Shown here one piece after another: positions 34,339 through 43,936 of a stretch of 64,000 bases of DNA. The notes beneath the pieces were generated by a model. It was not told the origin of the DNA and did no database searches. It saw only the letters and a list, made by a program, of their open reading frames with translations. Made by a program: the position numbers and the translations under genes. This stretch comes from Halomonas organivorans. Its GTDB lineage: Bacteria > Pseudomonadota > Gammaproteobacteria > Pseudomonadales > Halomonadaceae. The stretch's first letter is position 1; each line of letters opens with the position of its first letter. Where the stretch lies: assembly GCF_014192055.1 (NCBI RefSeq), contig NZ_JACHXM010000004.1, positions 124,001 to 188,000 of the forward strand. Reading direction: 5' to 3'.

Positions 34339-37041
34339 ATGGCCAATACCGACTACCCGACACGACGCGAGCAGAACCGCGCCCTGGGCCTCTCGACGAT
34401 CGCCTTCACCGCCTGCTTCGCCGTGTGGACGCTGTTTTCCATCCTCGGCCTGCAGATCCGGGAGGAGTTCGCCTTGTCGGACACCCAGCTCGGCCTGCTG
34501 ATGGCGACGCCGGTGCTCACCGGGTCCATCAGCCGACTGTTCCTGGGCATCCTTACCGACCGCTTCGGCGGGCGCTGGGTATTCAGCCTGCTGATGCTGG
34601 CCACCGCCGGCTGCGTCTACCTGCTCACCTTTGCCAACAGCTATCCCATGCTGCTGCTCGGCGCCTTGGGCATCGGCCTGGCCGGGGGATCGTTCATCGT
34701 CGGCGTGGCCTATACCTCGGCCTGGTTCGAGCGTGAGCGTCAGGGTACGGCTCTGGGCATCTTCGGTGCCGGCAACGTCGGCGCGGCGGTGACCAACTTC
34801 GGTGCCCCCTTCCTGCTGCTGGCACTGGGCTGGCAGGGCGCCGCGCTGGTGTATGCCACGGCTATCGCGGCGATGGGCGTGGTCTTCCTGCTGCTGGCCA
34901 GGACCGACCCGCAGAGCGAACGGCGTCGCTCCGAGGCCGTGCCGCTCAGGCAGCAGCTGGCGCCGCTGGTCGAGCTGCGCGTCTGGCGTTTCTCGCTGTA
35001 CTACTTCTTCGTCTTCGGCGGCTTCGTGGCCCTGGCGCTGTGGCTGCCGCACTACCTGGTCGAAGTCTACGGCCTGAGTATCACCGCCGCTGGTATCGTC
35101 GCCGCGCTGTACACCATTCCGGCGTCGCTGTTCCGCGTCCTCGGTGGCTGGCTCTCCGACCGCTATGGCGCGCGTCGGGTGATGTACTGGACCCTGCTCG
35201 CCTCGGTGACCTGCAGCTTCCTGCTCAGCTATCCGCCGACTCGCTACAGCGTACAAGGCGTGCACGGCTCGCTGGAGTTCTCGTTCGCCATGAACCTGGT
35301 CGGTTTCGTCGCGCTGATCATGGTGCTGGGCTTCTTCATGTCGCTGGGCAAGGCGGCGGTGTTCAAGCACATCCCGAGCTACTACCCGCAGCACGTCGGT
35401 GCGGTGGGCGGCGTGGTGGGCATGATCGGCGGCCTGGGCGGCTTCTTCCTGCCGCTGACCTTCGGCATGCTCAACGACGTGCTGGGTATCTGGCAGAGCT
35501 GCTTCATGCTGCTGTTCGTGGTCTCCGGTGCGGCCCTGGCCTGGATGCACTACGCGATCCTGCGCGCCAGCCGCGAGGAGTGGCGTGGCGGCCGGGAGGT
35601 CACCGACCTGCCGGAGCTGGCCACGCCCAGCCATTTCGTGCTCCAGGACTGGCGCCCCGAGGATCCGGAATTCTGGGCCGAGAAGGGCAAGCGCATCGCC
35701 ACCCGCAACCTGTGGATCTCGATCCCCAACCTGCTGCTGGCCTTCGCGGTGTGGATGGTCTGGTCGGTGGTGGTCGCCAAGCTGCCCCAGGTGGGCTTCG
35801 ACTACACCTCCAACCAGCTGTTCTGGCTGGCCGCGCTGCCGGGGCTGTCCGGCGCCACGCTGCGCATCTTCTACAGCTTCATGGTGCCGATCGTCGGCGG
35901 GCGGCGCTTCACCGCGCTGTCCACCGCCTCGCTGGCGCTGCCGGCGCTGTGGATCGGCTTCGCCGTGCAGAACCCCGACACCCCCTACCTGGTGATGCTG
36001 ATCGTGGCGCTGCTGTGTGGCTTCGGCGGCGGCAACTTCGCTTCGAGCATGGCCAATATCTCGTTCTTCTACCCCAAGCGCGAGAAGGGCAACGCCCTGG
36101 CGCTCAATGCCGGGCTGGGCAACCTCGGGGTCAGCGTCATGCAGTTCCTGATTCCGCTGGCGATCACCGCCGGAGTGTTCGGGGCGCTGGGCGGCGAGCC
36201 CCAGGCGCTGAACGACGTCGAACGCCTGTGGCTGCAGAACGCCGGCTTCGTATGGGTGCCGTTCATCCTGCTCGGCGCGGTGGCGGCCTGGTTCGGCATG
36301 AACGACATCGCCAGCGCCAGGTCCTCGTTCAAGGACCAGGCGGTGATCTTCAAGCGCAAGCATAACTGGCTGATGTGCGTGCTCTATACCGGCACCTTCG
36401 GCAGTTTCATCGGCTACTCCGCGGGCTTCCCGCTGCTGGCGTCCAACCAGTTCCCGGAGGTCGACGTGCTGCAGTTCGCCTTCCTGGGGCCGCTGGTGGG
36501 CGCGCTGTCCCGCGCCGGCACCGGCTGGGTCTCGGACCGCTTCGGCGGCGCCCGGGTCACCCTGTGGGTGTTCGCGGCGATGATCGCCTGCGTCGTCGGG
36601 GTGCTGCTGTTCCTCGGCATGAAGGACCAGCCCGGCGCGTTCTGGGGCTTCTTCGCCATGTTCCTGCTGCTGTTCTTCTTCACCGGCGTGGGCAACGCCA
36701 GCACCTTCCAGATGATTCCCGAGATCTTTCGTCAGGAAGTGTCGCGGCTGATGCCATCGCTCGATGCGGCGGCGCAGCGCCAGCAGAGCGAGAAGGAATC
36801 CGCGGCGACCATCGGCTTCACCTCGGCGATCGCCGCCTACGGCGCCTTCTTCATTCCCAAGACCTTCGGTAGCTCCATCGCCCTGACCGGCGGGGCCGAG
36901 CTGGCGCTGTACGGCTTCATCGCCTTCTACGCCATCTGCGTCGGCCTGACCTGGTTCTACTACACCCGTGCCAACGCCGAGATCCGCCTGCGGGCGCCCG
37001 GGCACGAGACCCGCGCACAGACCGCCTCGCCGAGCCGTTGA
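34339..37041 (+). CDS. narK: NarK1-NarK2 fusion, nitrate/nitrite transporter
   Basis: 900-aa double-length major facilitator protein. The first half (about 1-425) resembles NarK1-type nitrate/proton symporters; the second (about 455-890) resembles NarK2-type nitrate/nitrite exchangers, with motif FGGGNFASSMANISFFYP in a conserved helix. Each half has about 12 hydrophobic segments; a hydrophilic linker of roughly 30 residues joins them. Fused NarK is known from Paracoccus and relatives. A good ribosome site is not obvious, but ATG 34339 is the first plausible start. narG follows after 11 bases. Confidence 0.93.
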   Translation: MANTDYPTRREQNRALGLSTIAFTACFAVWTLFSILGLQIREEFALSDTQLGLLMATPVLTGSISRLFLGILTDRFGGRWVFSLLMLATAGCVYLLTFANSYPMLLLGALGIGLAGGSFIVGVAYTSAWFERERQGTALGIFGAGNVGAAVTNFGAPFLLLALGWQGAALVYATAIAAMGVVFLLLARTDPQSERRRSEAVPLRQQLAPLVELRVWRFSLYYFFVFGGFVALALWLPHYLVEVYGLSITAAGIVAALYTIPASLFRVLGGWLSDRYGARRVMYWTLLASVTCSFLLSYPPTRYSVQGVHGSLEFSFAMNLVGFVALIMVLGFFMSLGKAAVFKHIPSYYPQHVGAVGGVVGMIGGLGGFFLPLTFGMLNDVLGIWQSCFMLLFVVSGAALAWMHYAILRASREEWRGGREVTDLPELATPSHFVLQDWRPEDPEFWAEKGKRIATRNLWISIPNLLLAFAVWMVWSVVVAKLPQVGFDYTSNQLFWLAALPGLSGATLRIFYSFMVPIVGGRRFTALSTASLALPALWIGFAVQNPDTPYLVMLIVALLCGFGGGNFASSMANISFFYPKREKGNALALNAGLGNLGVSVMQFLIPLAITAGVFGALGGEPQALNDVERLWLQNAGFVWVPFILLGAVAAWFGMNDIASARSSFKDQAVIFKRKHNWLMCVLYTGTFGSFIGYSAGFPLLASNQFPEVDVLQFAFLGPLVGALSRAGTGWVSDRFGGARVTLWVFAAMIACVVGVLLFLGMKDQPGAFWGFFAMFLLLFFFTGVGNASTFQMIPEIFRQEVSRLMPSLDAAAQRQQSEKESAATIGFTSAIAAYGAFFIPKTFGSSIALTGGAELALYGFIAFYAICVGLTWFYYTRANAEIRLRAPGHETRAQTASPSR

Positions 37042-37052
37042 GGAGAGTTCCC

Positions 37053-40000
37053 ATGAGTCATTTTCTGGACCGACTGAAGTACCTGACTCGCCGTCCTGAA
37101 GCCTTTGCCGGGGGACACGGCGAGACCCGCGACGAGACCCGCGACTGGGAGGACGGCTATCGCCAGCGCTGGCAGCACGACAAGATCGTGCGCTCCACCC
37201 ATGGGGTGAACTGCACCGGATCCTGCAGCTGGAAGATCTACGTCAAGAACGGCCTGGTCACCTGGGAGACCCAGCAGACCGACTACCCCCGGACCCGGCC
37301 CGATCTGCCCAACCACGAGCCACGCGGCTGCCCGCGGGGAGCCAGCTACTCCTGGTACATCTACAGCGCCAACCGCTTGAAGCACCCGCTGGTGCGCAAG
37401 CCGCTGCTCAAGCTGTGGCGCGAGGCGCTCGAGGAGAGCGGCGATCCGGTGGACGCCTGGGCCTCCATCGTCGAGGATCCGGCCAAGACCAAGCAGTACA
37501 AGCGGGCCCGCGGCATGGGCGGCTTCGTGCGCGCCGACTGGGACGAGCTCAACGAGCTGATCGCCGCCTCCAACGTCTACACCGCCAGGCAGTACGGCCC
37601 GGACCGCATCATCGGCTTCTCGCCGATCCCCGCCATGTCGATGGTCTCCTACGCCGCCGGCAGCCGTTACCTGTCGCTGATCGGCGGGGTCTGCATGAGC
37701 TTCTACGACTGGTACTGCGATCTGCCGCCGGCCTCGCCGATGACCTGGGGCGAGCAGACCGACGTGCCGGAATCCGCCGACTGGTACAACTCGGGCTACA
37801 TCATCGCCTGGGGCTCCAACGTGCCCCAGACCCGCACCCCGGACGCCCACTTCTTCACCGAAGTACGCTACAAGGGCACCAAGACCGTCTCGGTGACCCC
37901 GGACTACGCCGAGGTCTCCAAGCTCACCGATGAGTGGCTGTCCGCCAAGCAGGGCACCGACGCGGCGCTGGCCATGGCCATGGGCCACGTTATCCTCAAG
38001 GAATTCCACCTCGATCGGCCCAGCGCCTACTTCACCGACTACGTGCGCCGCTACACCGACATGCCCTGCCTGGTCGAGCTCGAGGCCCGCGAGGACGGTA
38101 GCCACGTGCCCGGCAGGCAGCTGCGCGCCAGCGACTTCGCCGACCACCTGGGCCAGGCCAACAACCCCGAGTGGAAGACCCTGGCCTGGGACGAACTATC
38201 GGACCGCCTGGTGGTGCCGCGCGGCTCCATCGGCTTCCGTTGGGGCGAGGCGGGCGCAGAAAAGAGCGACGGCGACGCCACGGCAAAGGGTAAGTGGAAC
38301 CTGGAGTCGCGGGACGCCGAAGGCGACGAGATCCAACCGCGCCTCAGCCTGGCCGAGGCCCATGACGAGGTGGCCCGAGTCGCCTTCCCCTACTTCGGCG
38401 GCATCGCCCACGAGCACTTCGATCACGTGAAGAGCGGCGGCGCCAGCGACGAGCTGCTGTTCCACAGCCTGCCGGCCAAGCGCCTGACCAAGGCCGACGG
38501 CCGCGAGGTACTGGCGGTCACCGTGTTCGACCTGATGTGCGCCAACTACGGCATCGACCGCGGCTTCGGCCGAGAGGGAGAGGACGACGGCGCCACTGCC
38601 TATGACCAGGTCAAGCCCTACACTCCGGCCTGGCAGGAGAAGATCACCGGCGTGCCCGCCGAACAGTGCCTGCGCATCGCCCGGGAGTTCGCCGACAACG
38701 CCGACAGGACCCACGGGCGTTCCATGATCATCGTCGGTGCCGGGATGAACCACTGGTACCACATGGACATGAACTACCGCGGCCTGATCAACATGCTGAT
38801 CATGTGTGGCTGCATCGGCCAGAGCGGCGGCGGCTGGTCCCACTACGTGGGCCAGGAGAAGCTGCGCCCGCAGACCGGCTGGCTGCCGCTGGCCTTCGGC
38901 CTGGATTGGCAGCGGCCGCCGCGGCACATGAACTCCACCTCCTTCTTCTACAACCACTCCAGCCAGTGGCGCTACGAGAAGCTCGAGATCAAGGAGATCC
39001 TCTCGCCGCTGGCCAATCCGGCCGACTATTCCGGCAGCCTGATCGACTTCAACGTGCGCTCCGAGCGCATGGGCTGGCTGCCCTCCGCGCCGCAGCTGGC
39101 CACCAATCCGCTGCGCCTGGCCAAGGCCGCCGAGGCCGCCGGTCAGTCCACCACGGACTACGTGGTCGAGGCGCTCAAGGCCGGCGAGCTGCATTTCGCC
39201 GCCGAAGATCCGGACGACCCGCAGAACTTCCCGCGCAACATGTTCATCTGGCGCTCCAACCTGCTGGGCAGCTCCGGCAAGGGGCACGAGTACATGCTCA
39301 AGTACCTGCTCGGCACTCGTCACGGTATTCAGGGCAAGGATCTGGGCGAGGCCGGCGGCCAGCAGCCGGAAGAGGTGACGTGGCGCGACGAGGCCCCGGA
39401 GGGCAAGCTCGACCTGCTGGTGACCCTGGACTTCCGCATGTCCACCACCTGTCTGTACTCGGACATCGTGCTGCCCACGGCGACCTGGTACGAGAAGGAC
39501 GACCTCAACACCTCGGACATGCACCCCTTCATCCACCCGCTGACCGCGGCCACCGACCCGGCCTGGGAATCGCGCAGCGACTGGGAGATCTACAAGGGCA
39601 TCGCCAAGGCCTTCTCCAAGGTGTGCGTGGGGCACCTGGGCGAGGAGACCGACCTGGTCACCCTGCCGCTGCAGCACGATTCCCCCGCCGAGCTGGCCCA
39701 GCCCGAGGTCCGCGACTGGAAGAAGGGAGAGTGCGAGCCGGTGCCCGGCAAGACCATGCCGGCGCTGGTCGAGGTCAAGCGCGACTACCCGGCCACCTAT
39801 GAGCGCTTCACCTCGGTGGGACCACTGCTCGACGAGCTGGGCAACGGCGGCAAGGGGATCGGCTGGAACACCGAGCAGGAGGTCGAGCTGCTCGGCAGGC
39901 TCAACTACGTGAAGACCGAGGGCCCGGCCAAGGGGCGGCCGCGCATCGAGTCGGCCATCGACGCCGCCGAGGTGATTCTCACCCTGGCGCCGGAGACCAA

Positions 40001-40868
40001 CGGCCAGGTGGCGGTCAAGGCCTGGGACGCGCTGTCGACGATCACCGGCCGCGATCACAAGCACCTCGCCGAGCCCAAGGAAGAAGAGAAGATCCGCTTC
40101 CGCGACGTCGTCGCCCAGCCGCGCAAGATTATCTCCAGCCCGACCTGGTCGGGTCTCGAGGACGAGCACGTCTCCTACAACGCCGGCTACACCAACGTCC
40201 ACGAGCTGATTCCGTGGCGCACGGTCAGCGGCCGCCAGCAGTTCTACCAGGACCACGCCTGGATGCGCGCCTTCGGCGAGAGCCTGCTGGTCTACCGGCC
40301 GCCGATCGACACCAAGGCGGCGGCCAGCGTGGCCGAGCCTGGCTTTGCCGAGAGAAAGGGCAACGGCAACCCGGAGATCGCGCTGAACTGGATCACCCCG
40401 CACCAGAAGTGGGGCATCCACTCCACCTACAGCGACAACCTGCTGATGCAGACCCTGTCCCGGGGCGGGCCCATCGTCTGGCTGTCCGAGGACGACGCCC
40501 GGTCGATCGGCGTCGAGGACAACGACTGGATCGAGCTCTACAACGCCAACGGTGCCATCGCCGCCCGGGCGGTGGTCAGTCAACGGGTCAAGAACGGCAT
40601 GGCGATGATGTACCACGCCCAGGAGCGGATCCTGAACGTGCCGGGCTCCGAGATCACCGGTACCCGCGGCGGTATCCACAACTCGGTCACCCGCGTGTGC
40701 CCCAAGCCGACCCACATGATCGGCGGCTATGCGCAGCTGGCCTACAGCTTCAACTACTACGGCACCGTCGGCTCCAACCGCGACGAGTTCGTCATCGTGC
40801 GCAAGATGAAGCGCATCGACTGGCTGGACGGCGAAGGCAATGACTACCAGCAGGAGGCCGTGAAATGA
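37053..40868 (+). CDS. narG: NarG, respiratory nitrate reductase alpha subunit
   Basis: Molybdenum (bis-MGD) catalytic subunit of cytoplasm-facing membrane nitrate reductase. It begins MSHFLDRLKYLTRR; the FS0 Fe-S motif is in RSTHGVNCTGSCSWKIYVKNG, and the MGD-binding stretches and the end of the protein (TRVCPKPTHMIGGYAQLAY) match NarG. At 1271 aa it has the usual size. ATG 37053 is chosen for AGGAGAG at 37041-37047. No twin-arginine signal, as expected for NarG. It overlaps narH (ATGA). Confidence 0.97.
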   Translation: MSHFLDRLKYLTRRPEAFAGGHGETRDETRDWEDGYRQRWQHDKIVRSTHGVNCTGSCSWKIYVKNGLVTWETQQTDYPRTRPDLPNHEPRGCPRGASYSWYIYSANRLKHPLVRKPLLKLWREALEESGDPVDAWASIVEDPAKTKQYKRARGMGGFVRADWDELNELIAASNVYTARQYGPDRIIGFSPIPAMSMVSYAAGSRYLSLIGGVCMSFYDWYCDLPPASPMTWGEQTDVPESADWYNSGYIIAWGSNVPQTRTPDAHFFTEVRYKGTKTVSVTPDYAEVSKLTDEWLSAKQGTDAALAMAMGHVILKEFHLDRPSAYFTDYVRRYTDMPCLVELEAREDGSHVPGRQLRASDFADHLGQANNPEWKTLAWDELSDRLVVPRGSIGFRWGEAGAEKSDGDATAKGKWNLESRDAEGDEIQPRLSLAEAHDEVARVAFPYFGGIAHEHFDHVKSGGASDELLFHSLPAKRLTKADGREVLAVTVFDLMCANYGIDRGFGREGEDDGATAYDQVKPYTPAWQEKITGVPAEQCLRIAREFADNADRTHGRSMIIVGAGMNHWYHMDMNYRGLINMLIMCGCIGQSGGGWSHYVGQEKLRPQTGWLPLAFGLDWQRPPRHMNSTSFFYNHSSQWRYEKLEIKEILSPLANPADYSGSLIDFNVRSERMGWLPSAPQLATNPLRLAKAAEAAGQSTTDYVVEALKAGELHFAAEDPDDPQNFPRNMFIWRSNLLGSSGKGHEYMLKYLLGTRHGIQGKDLGEAGGQQPEEVTWRDEAPEGKLDLLVTLDFRMSTTCLYSDIVLPTATWYEKDDLNTSDMHPFIHPLTAATDPAWESRSDWEIYKGIAKAFSKVCVGHLGEETDLVTLPLQHDSPAELAQPEVRDWKKGECEPVPGKTMPALVEVKRDYPATYERFTSVGPLLDELGNGGKGIGWNTEQEVELLGRLNYVKTEGPAKGRPRIESAIDAAEVILTLAPETNGQVAVKAWDALSTITGRDHKHLAEPKEEEKIRFRDVVAQPRKIISSPTWSGLEDEHVSYNAGYTNVHELIPWRTVSGRQQFYQDHAWMRAFGESLLVYRPPIDTKAAASVAEPGFAERKGNGNPEIALNWITPHQKWGIHSTYSDNLLMQTLSRGGPIVWLSEDDARSIGVEDNDWIELYNANGAIAARAVVSQRVKNGMAMMYHAQERILNVPGSEITGTRGGIHNSVTRVCPKPTHMIGGYAQLAYSFNYYGTVGSNRDEFVIVRKMKRIDWLDGEGNDYQQEAVK

Positions 40869-42463
40869 AGATTCGTTCCCAGGTCGGGATGGTCCTGAAC
40901 CTCGACAAGTGCATCGGCTGCCACACCTGCTCGGTGACCTGCAAGAACGTCTGGACCAGCCGCGAGGGCGTCGAATACGCCTGGTTCAACAACGTCGAGA
41001 CCAAGCCCGGCATCGGCTATCCCAAGGAGTGGGAGAACCAGAAGAAGTGGAAGGGCGGCTGGCTGCGCCGCAAGGACGGCCATATCGAGCCGCGCATCGG
41101 CGGCAAGTGGCGGTTGCTGGCGAACATCTTCGCCAACCCCGACCTGCCGGAGATCGACGACTACTACGAGCCGTTCACCTTCGACTACCAGCACCTGCAC
41201 ACCGCCAAGCAGGGCGAGCACCAGCCCACCGCGCGGCCGCGCTCGCTGATCTCCGGCCAGCGCATGAACAAGGTGGAGTGGGGGCCGAACTGGGAGGAGA
41301 TTCTCGGCACCGAATTCGCCAAGCGCCGCCGCGACGCCAACTTCGAGCAGGTGCAGGTCGATATCTACGGCCAGTTCGAGAACACCTTCATGATGTACCT
41401 GCCGCGGCTGTGCGAGCACTGCCTGAACCCCACCTGCGTGGCGTCCTGCCCCAGCGGGGCGATCTACAAGCGCGAGGAAGACGGCATCGTGCTGATCGAC
41501 CAGGACAAGTGCCGCGGCTGGCGGATGTGCATCTCCGGCTGCCCCTACAAGAAGATTTACTACAACTGGAAGAGCGGAAAGTCCGAGAAGTGCATCTTCT
41601 GCTATCCGCGCATCGAGGCCGGCCAGCCCACCATCTGCTCCGAGACCTGCGTGGGGCGCATCCGCTACCTGGGGGTGCTGCTCTACGACGCCGACCGCAT
41701 CGAGGAGGTGGCGAGCACCGCGGACGAGCGCGACCTCTACCACCGCCAGCGCGAGATCTTCCTCGATCCCCACGATCCTGAGGTGATCGCCCAGGCGCGG
41801 AAGGACGGCATCGCCGACAGCGTGATCACCGCCGCCCAGCAGAGCCCGGTCTACAAGCTGGCCATGGAGTGGGGGTTGGCGCTGCCGCTGCATCCCGAGT
41901 ACCGCACCCTGCCAATGGTCTGGTACGTGCCGCCGCTGTCGCCGATCCAGTCCGCCGCCGAGGCGGGCGACCTTGAGAAAGACGAATCCGGCGGCATCCT
42001 GCCGAAGATCGAGTCGCTGCGCATCCCGGTGAAATACCTCGCCAACCTGCTCACCGCCGGCGAGGAGGAACCCGTGGTGCTGGCGCTCAAGCGGCTGATG
42101 GCGATGCGCCTCTACATGCGCGGCAAGCACGTGGACGGCGAGGCGAATGTCGAGGTGCTCGACGAAGTCGAGCTCACCGAGGCCCAGGTCGAGGAGATGT
42201 ACCGCTATCTCGCCATCGCCAACTACGAGGACCGCTTCGTGATCCCCACCAGCCACCGCGAGATGGCTGTCGACGCCTTCCCCGAGCGCGGCGGCTGCGG
42301 CTTCAGCTTCGGCAACGGCTGCCAGGGTGGCGATAGCGACGCCAGCCTGTTCGGCGGCCGCAAGCAGACTACCACCCTGGTTCAGCCGGTGGAGGTCTTC
42401 GATCCCGGTTCTCAACAAAAGGCCCAGAGCGATGAGACAGCCGAGGAGGCCCGTCATGGCTGA
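40865..42463 (+). CDS. narH: NarH, nitrate reductase beta (Fe-S) subunit
   Basis: Electron-transfer subunit with one [3Fe-4S] and three [4Fe-4S] clusters. Cysteine groups are visible in CIGCHTCSVTCKNVW, CEHCLNPTCVASCPSGAIY, CRGWRMCISGCPYKK (Trp in place of one Cys, the [3Fe-4S] hallmark) and KCIFCYPRIEAGQPTICSETCVG. Length of 532 aa is normal. Start overlaps narG; end overlaps narJ by 8 bases. Confidence 0.97.
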   Translation: MKIRSQVGMVLNLDKCIGCHTCSVTCKNVWTSREGVEYAWFNNVETKPGIGYPKEWENQKKWKGGWLRRKDGHIEPRIGGKWRLLANIFANPDLPEIDDYYEPFTFDYQHLHTAKQGEHQPTARPRSLISGQRMNKVEWGPNWEEILGTEFAKRRRDANFEQVQVDIYGQFENTFMMYLPRLCEHCLNPTCVASCPSGAIYKREEDGIVLIDQDKCRGWRMCISGCPYKKIYYNWKSGKSEKCIFCYPRIEAGQPTICSETCVGRIRYLGVLLYDADRIEEVASTADERDLYHRQREIFLDPHDPEVIAQARKDGIADSVITAAQQSPVYKLAMEWGLALPLHPEYRTLPMVWYVPPLSPIQSAAEAGDLEKDESGGILPKIESLRIPVKYLANLLTAGEEEPVVLALKRLMAMRLYMRGKHVDGEANVEVLDEVELTEAQVEEMYRYLAIANYEDRFVIPTSHREMAVDAFPERGGCGFSFGNGCQGGDSDASLFGGRKQTTTLVQPVEVFDPGSQQKAQSDETAEEARHG

Positions 42464-43238
42464 TGCCGCCCGTGTCCTGCTCGAGCCGGCGGACGACATG
42501 CTTAGCCTGCGCGTGCTGGCCCGACTGCTCGACTACCCCAGCGAGGCGCTCCAGGACGCCGCCGGCGAGATGATCGAGATCCTCGACGCCGAGCGGCGCT
42601 TGCCCCCGGCGCTGCGAACCGCCCTGATGGACTGGAGCCAGCGCCTGGCCGAGGCCGACCTCATGGACCTTCAGGCCGAGTACGTGGCGCTGTTCGACCG
42701 CGGCCGGGCCACCTCGCTGCTGCTTTTCGAGCACGTCCACGGCGAGTCCCGCGACCGCGGCCAGGCCATGGTCGACCTGCTGGCCGAGTATCGGGCCGCC
42801 GGCTTCGAGATCGACGCCCGGGAACTGCCCGACTACCTGCCGCTGTTCCTGGAATACCTCTCCACCCGACCCGAGACCGAGATCGGCCGCTGGCTGGGCG
42901 AGATCCGTCACATCCTGGCGCGGCTCACCGCGCGACTGGAAGAGCGCGAGGCTGCCCACGCCCTGGCGACCCTGGCGCTGCTCGGGCTGATCGGCGCCGA
43001 GGCCGACGTGGCCGAGCACCGCGACCCGGTGAAGAACGAGGCACGGGACGATACCCCCGAGGCCCTGGACGCCGCCTGGGAAGAGGAGGCGGTGCGCTTC
43101 TCGGCCGCGTCCGATCAGGACTGTGCCCTGCAGTCCGCTGAGGGGCGACGCCTGGCCGAGCGCAAGACGGCGACGCACAGCGAAGCGGTGCGGATCCTCG
43201 ACCCCGCCGCCCCGCGGCAACAAGGAGATCTGTCATGA
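42456..43238 (+). CDS. narJ: NarJ, nitrate reductase assembly chaperone
   Basis: Cytoplasmic chaperone needed for cofactor insertion into NarG. The TorD/NarJ fold is seen in LRVLARLLDYPSEALQ, YVALFDRGRATSLLLFEHVHGESRDRG and LPDYLPLFLEYLS. ATG 42456, with GAGGAGG upstream, gives 260 aa. The tail after about residue 200 is longer and more acidic than in E. coli NarJ (236 aa). Overlaps narI (ATGA). Confidence 0.94.
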   Translation: MADAARVLLEPADDMLSLRVLARLLDYPSEALQDAAGEMIEILDAERRLPPALRTALMDWSQRLAEADLMDLQAEYVALFDRGRATSLLLFEHVHGESRDRGQAMVDLLAEYRAAGFEIDARELPDYLPLFLEYLSTRPETEIGRWLGEIRHILARLTARLEEREAAHALATLALLGLIGAEADVAEHRDPVKNEARDDTPEALDAAWEEEAVRFSAASDQDCALQSAEGRRLAERKTATHSEAVRILDPAAPRQQGDLS

Positions 43239-43912
43239 GCTACTTCCACATCCTGCTGTTCGGGCTCTATCCCTATCTCGCCGGCAGCGTCTTCCTGATT
43301 GGCAGCCTGCTGCGCTTCGACCACGGCCAGTACACCTGGAAGACCGGATCTAGCCAGATGCTCACCTCGAGGAACATGCGCCTGGCCAGCAACCTCTTCC
43401 ATGTCGGCATCATCGTGATCTTCTTCGGCCACCTGGTGGGCCTGCTGACCCCGCACTGGGTCTATGCGCCCTTCATGAGCGCCGGTACCAAGCAGGTGGT
43501 GGCCATCGTGGTGGGCGGCATCGCCGGCGTGATGTGCCTGGTCGGCGGCGCCATGCTGGCCTGGCGACGCCTGACCAATCCCCGAGTCAAGGCCTCGTCG
43601 GGCCCGATGGACAGCGTCATCATCCTGCTGCTGGTACTGCAGGTAACGCTGGGGTTGCTCACCATCATTCCGGCGATGCATCACCTGGACGGCGGCGTGA
43701 TGCTCGCGCTCGCTCATTGGGCCCAGGCAATCGTGTTCTTCCAGGGCGGCGCCGCCGACTATCTCGTCGGGATCGGTTGGATCTACCAGCTGCACATCCT
43801 GGTGGGGCTTACCATCGTGCTGGTCTTCCCCTTCACCCGCCTGGTGCACGTCTGGAGCGCACCGCTGGGCTACCTGATGCGGCGCTACCAGATCGTGCGC
43901 CGCCGGGCCTGA
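43235..43912 (+). CDS. narI: NarI, nitrate reductase gamma subunit (cytochrome b)
   Basis: Membrane anchor with two b hemes that takes electrons from quinol. Five hydrophobic segments; heme-ligand histidines lie in NLFHVGIIVIFFGHLVG and in IYQLHILVGLTIVLVFPFTRLVHVW. Length of 225 aa is normal. Last core gene of narKGHJI. Confidence 0.96.
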   Translation: MSYFHILLFGLYPYLAGSVFLIGSLLRFDHGQYTWKTGSSQMLTSRNMRLASNLFHVGIIVIFFGHLVGLLTPHWVYAPFMSAGTKQVVAIVVGGIAGVMCLVGGAMLAWRRLTNPRVKASSGPMDSVIILLLVLQVTLGLLTIIPAMHHLDGGVMLALAHWAQAIVFFQGGAADYLVGIGWIYQLHILVGLTIVLVFPFTRLVHVWSAPLGYLMRRYQIVRRRA

Positions 43913-43936
43913 GCGACCTTCCCAGGAGAGACGACC

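Noticed and set aside
34231..37005. 924-codon open frame on the minus strand
   Set aside because: Antisense of the narK fusion; Gln/His/Glu/Arg-rich shadow.
38196..40715. 839-codon open frame on the minus strand
   Set aside because: Antisense of narG, which is unmistakable on the plus strand.
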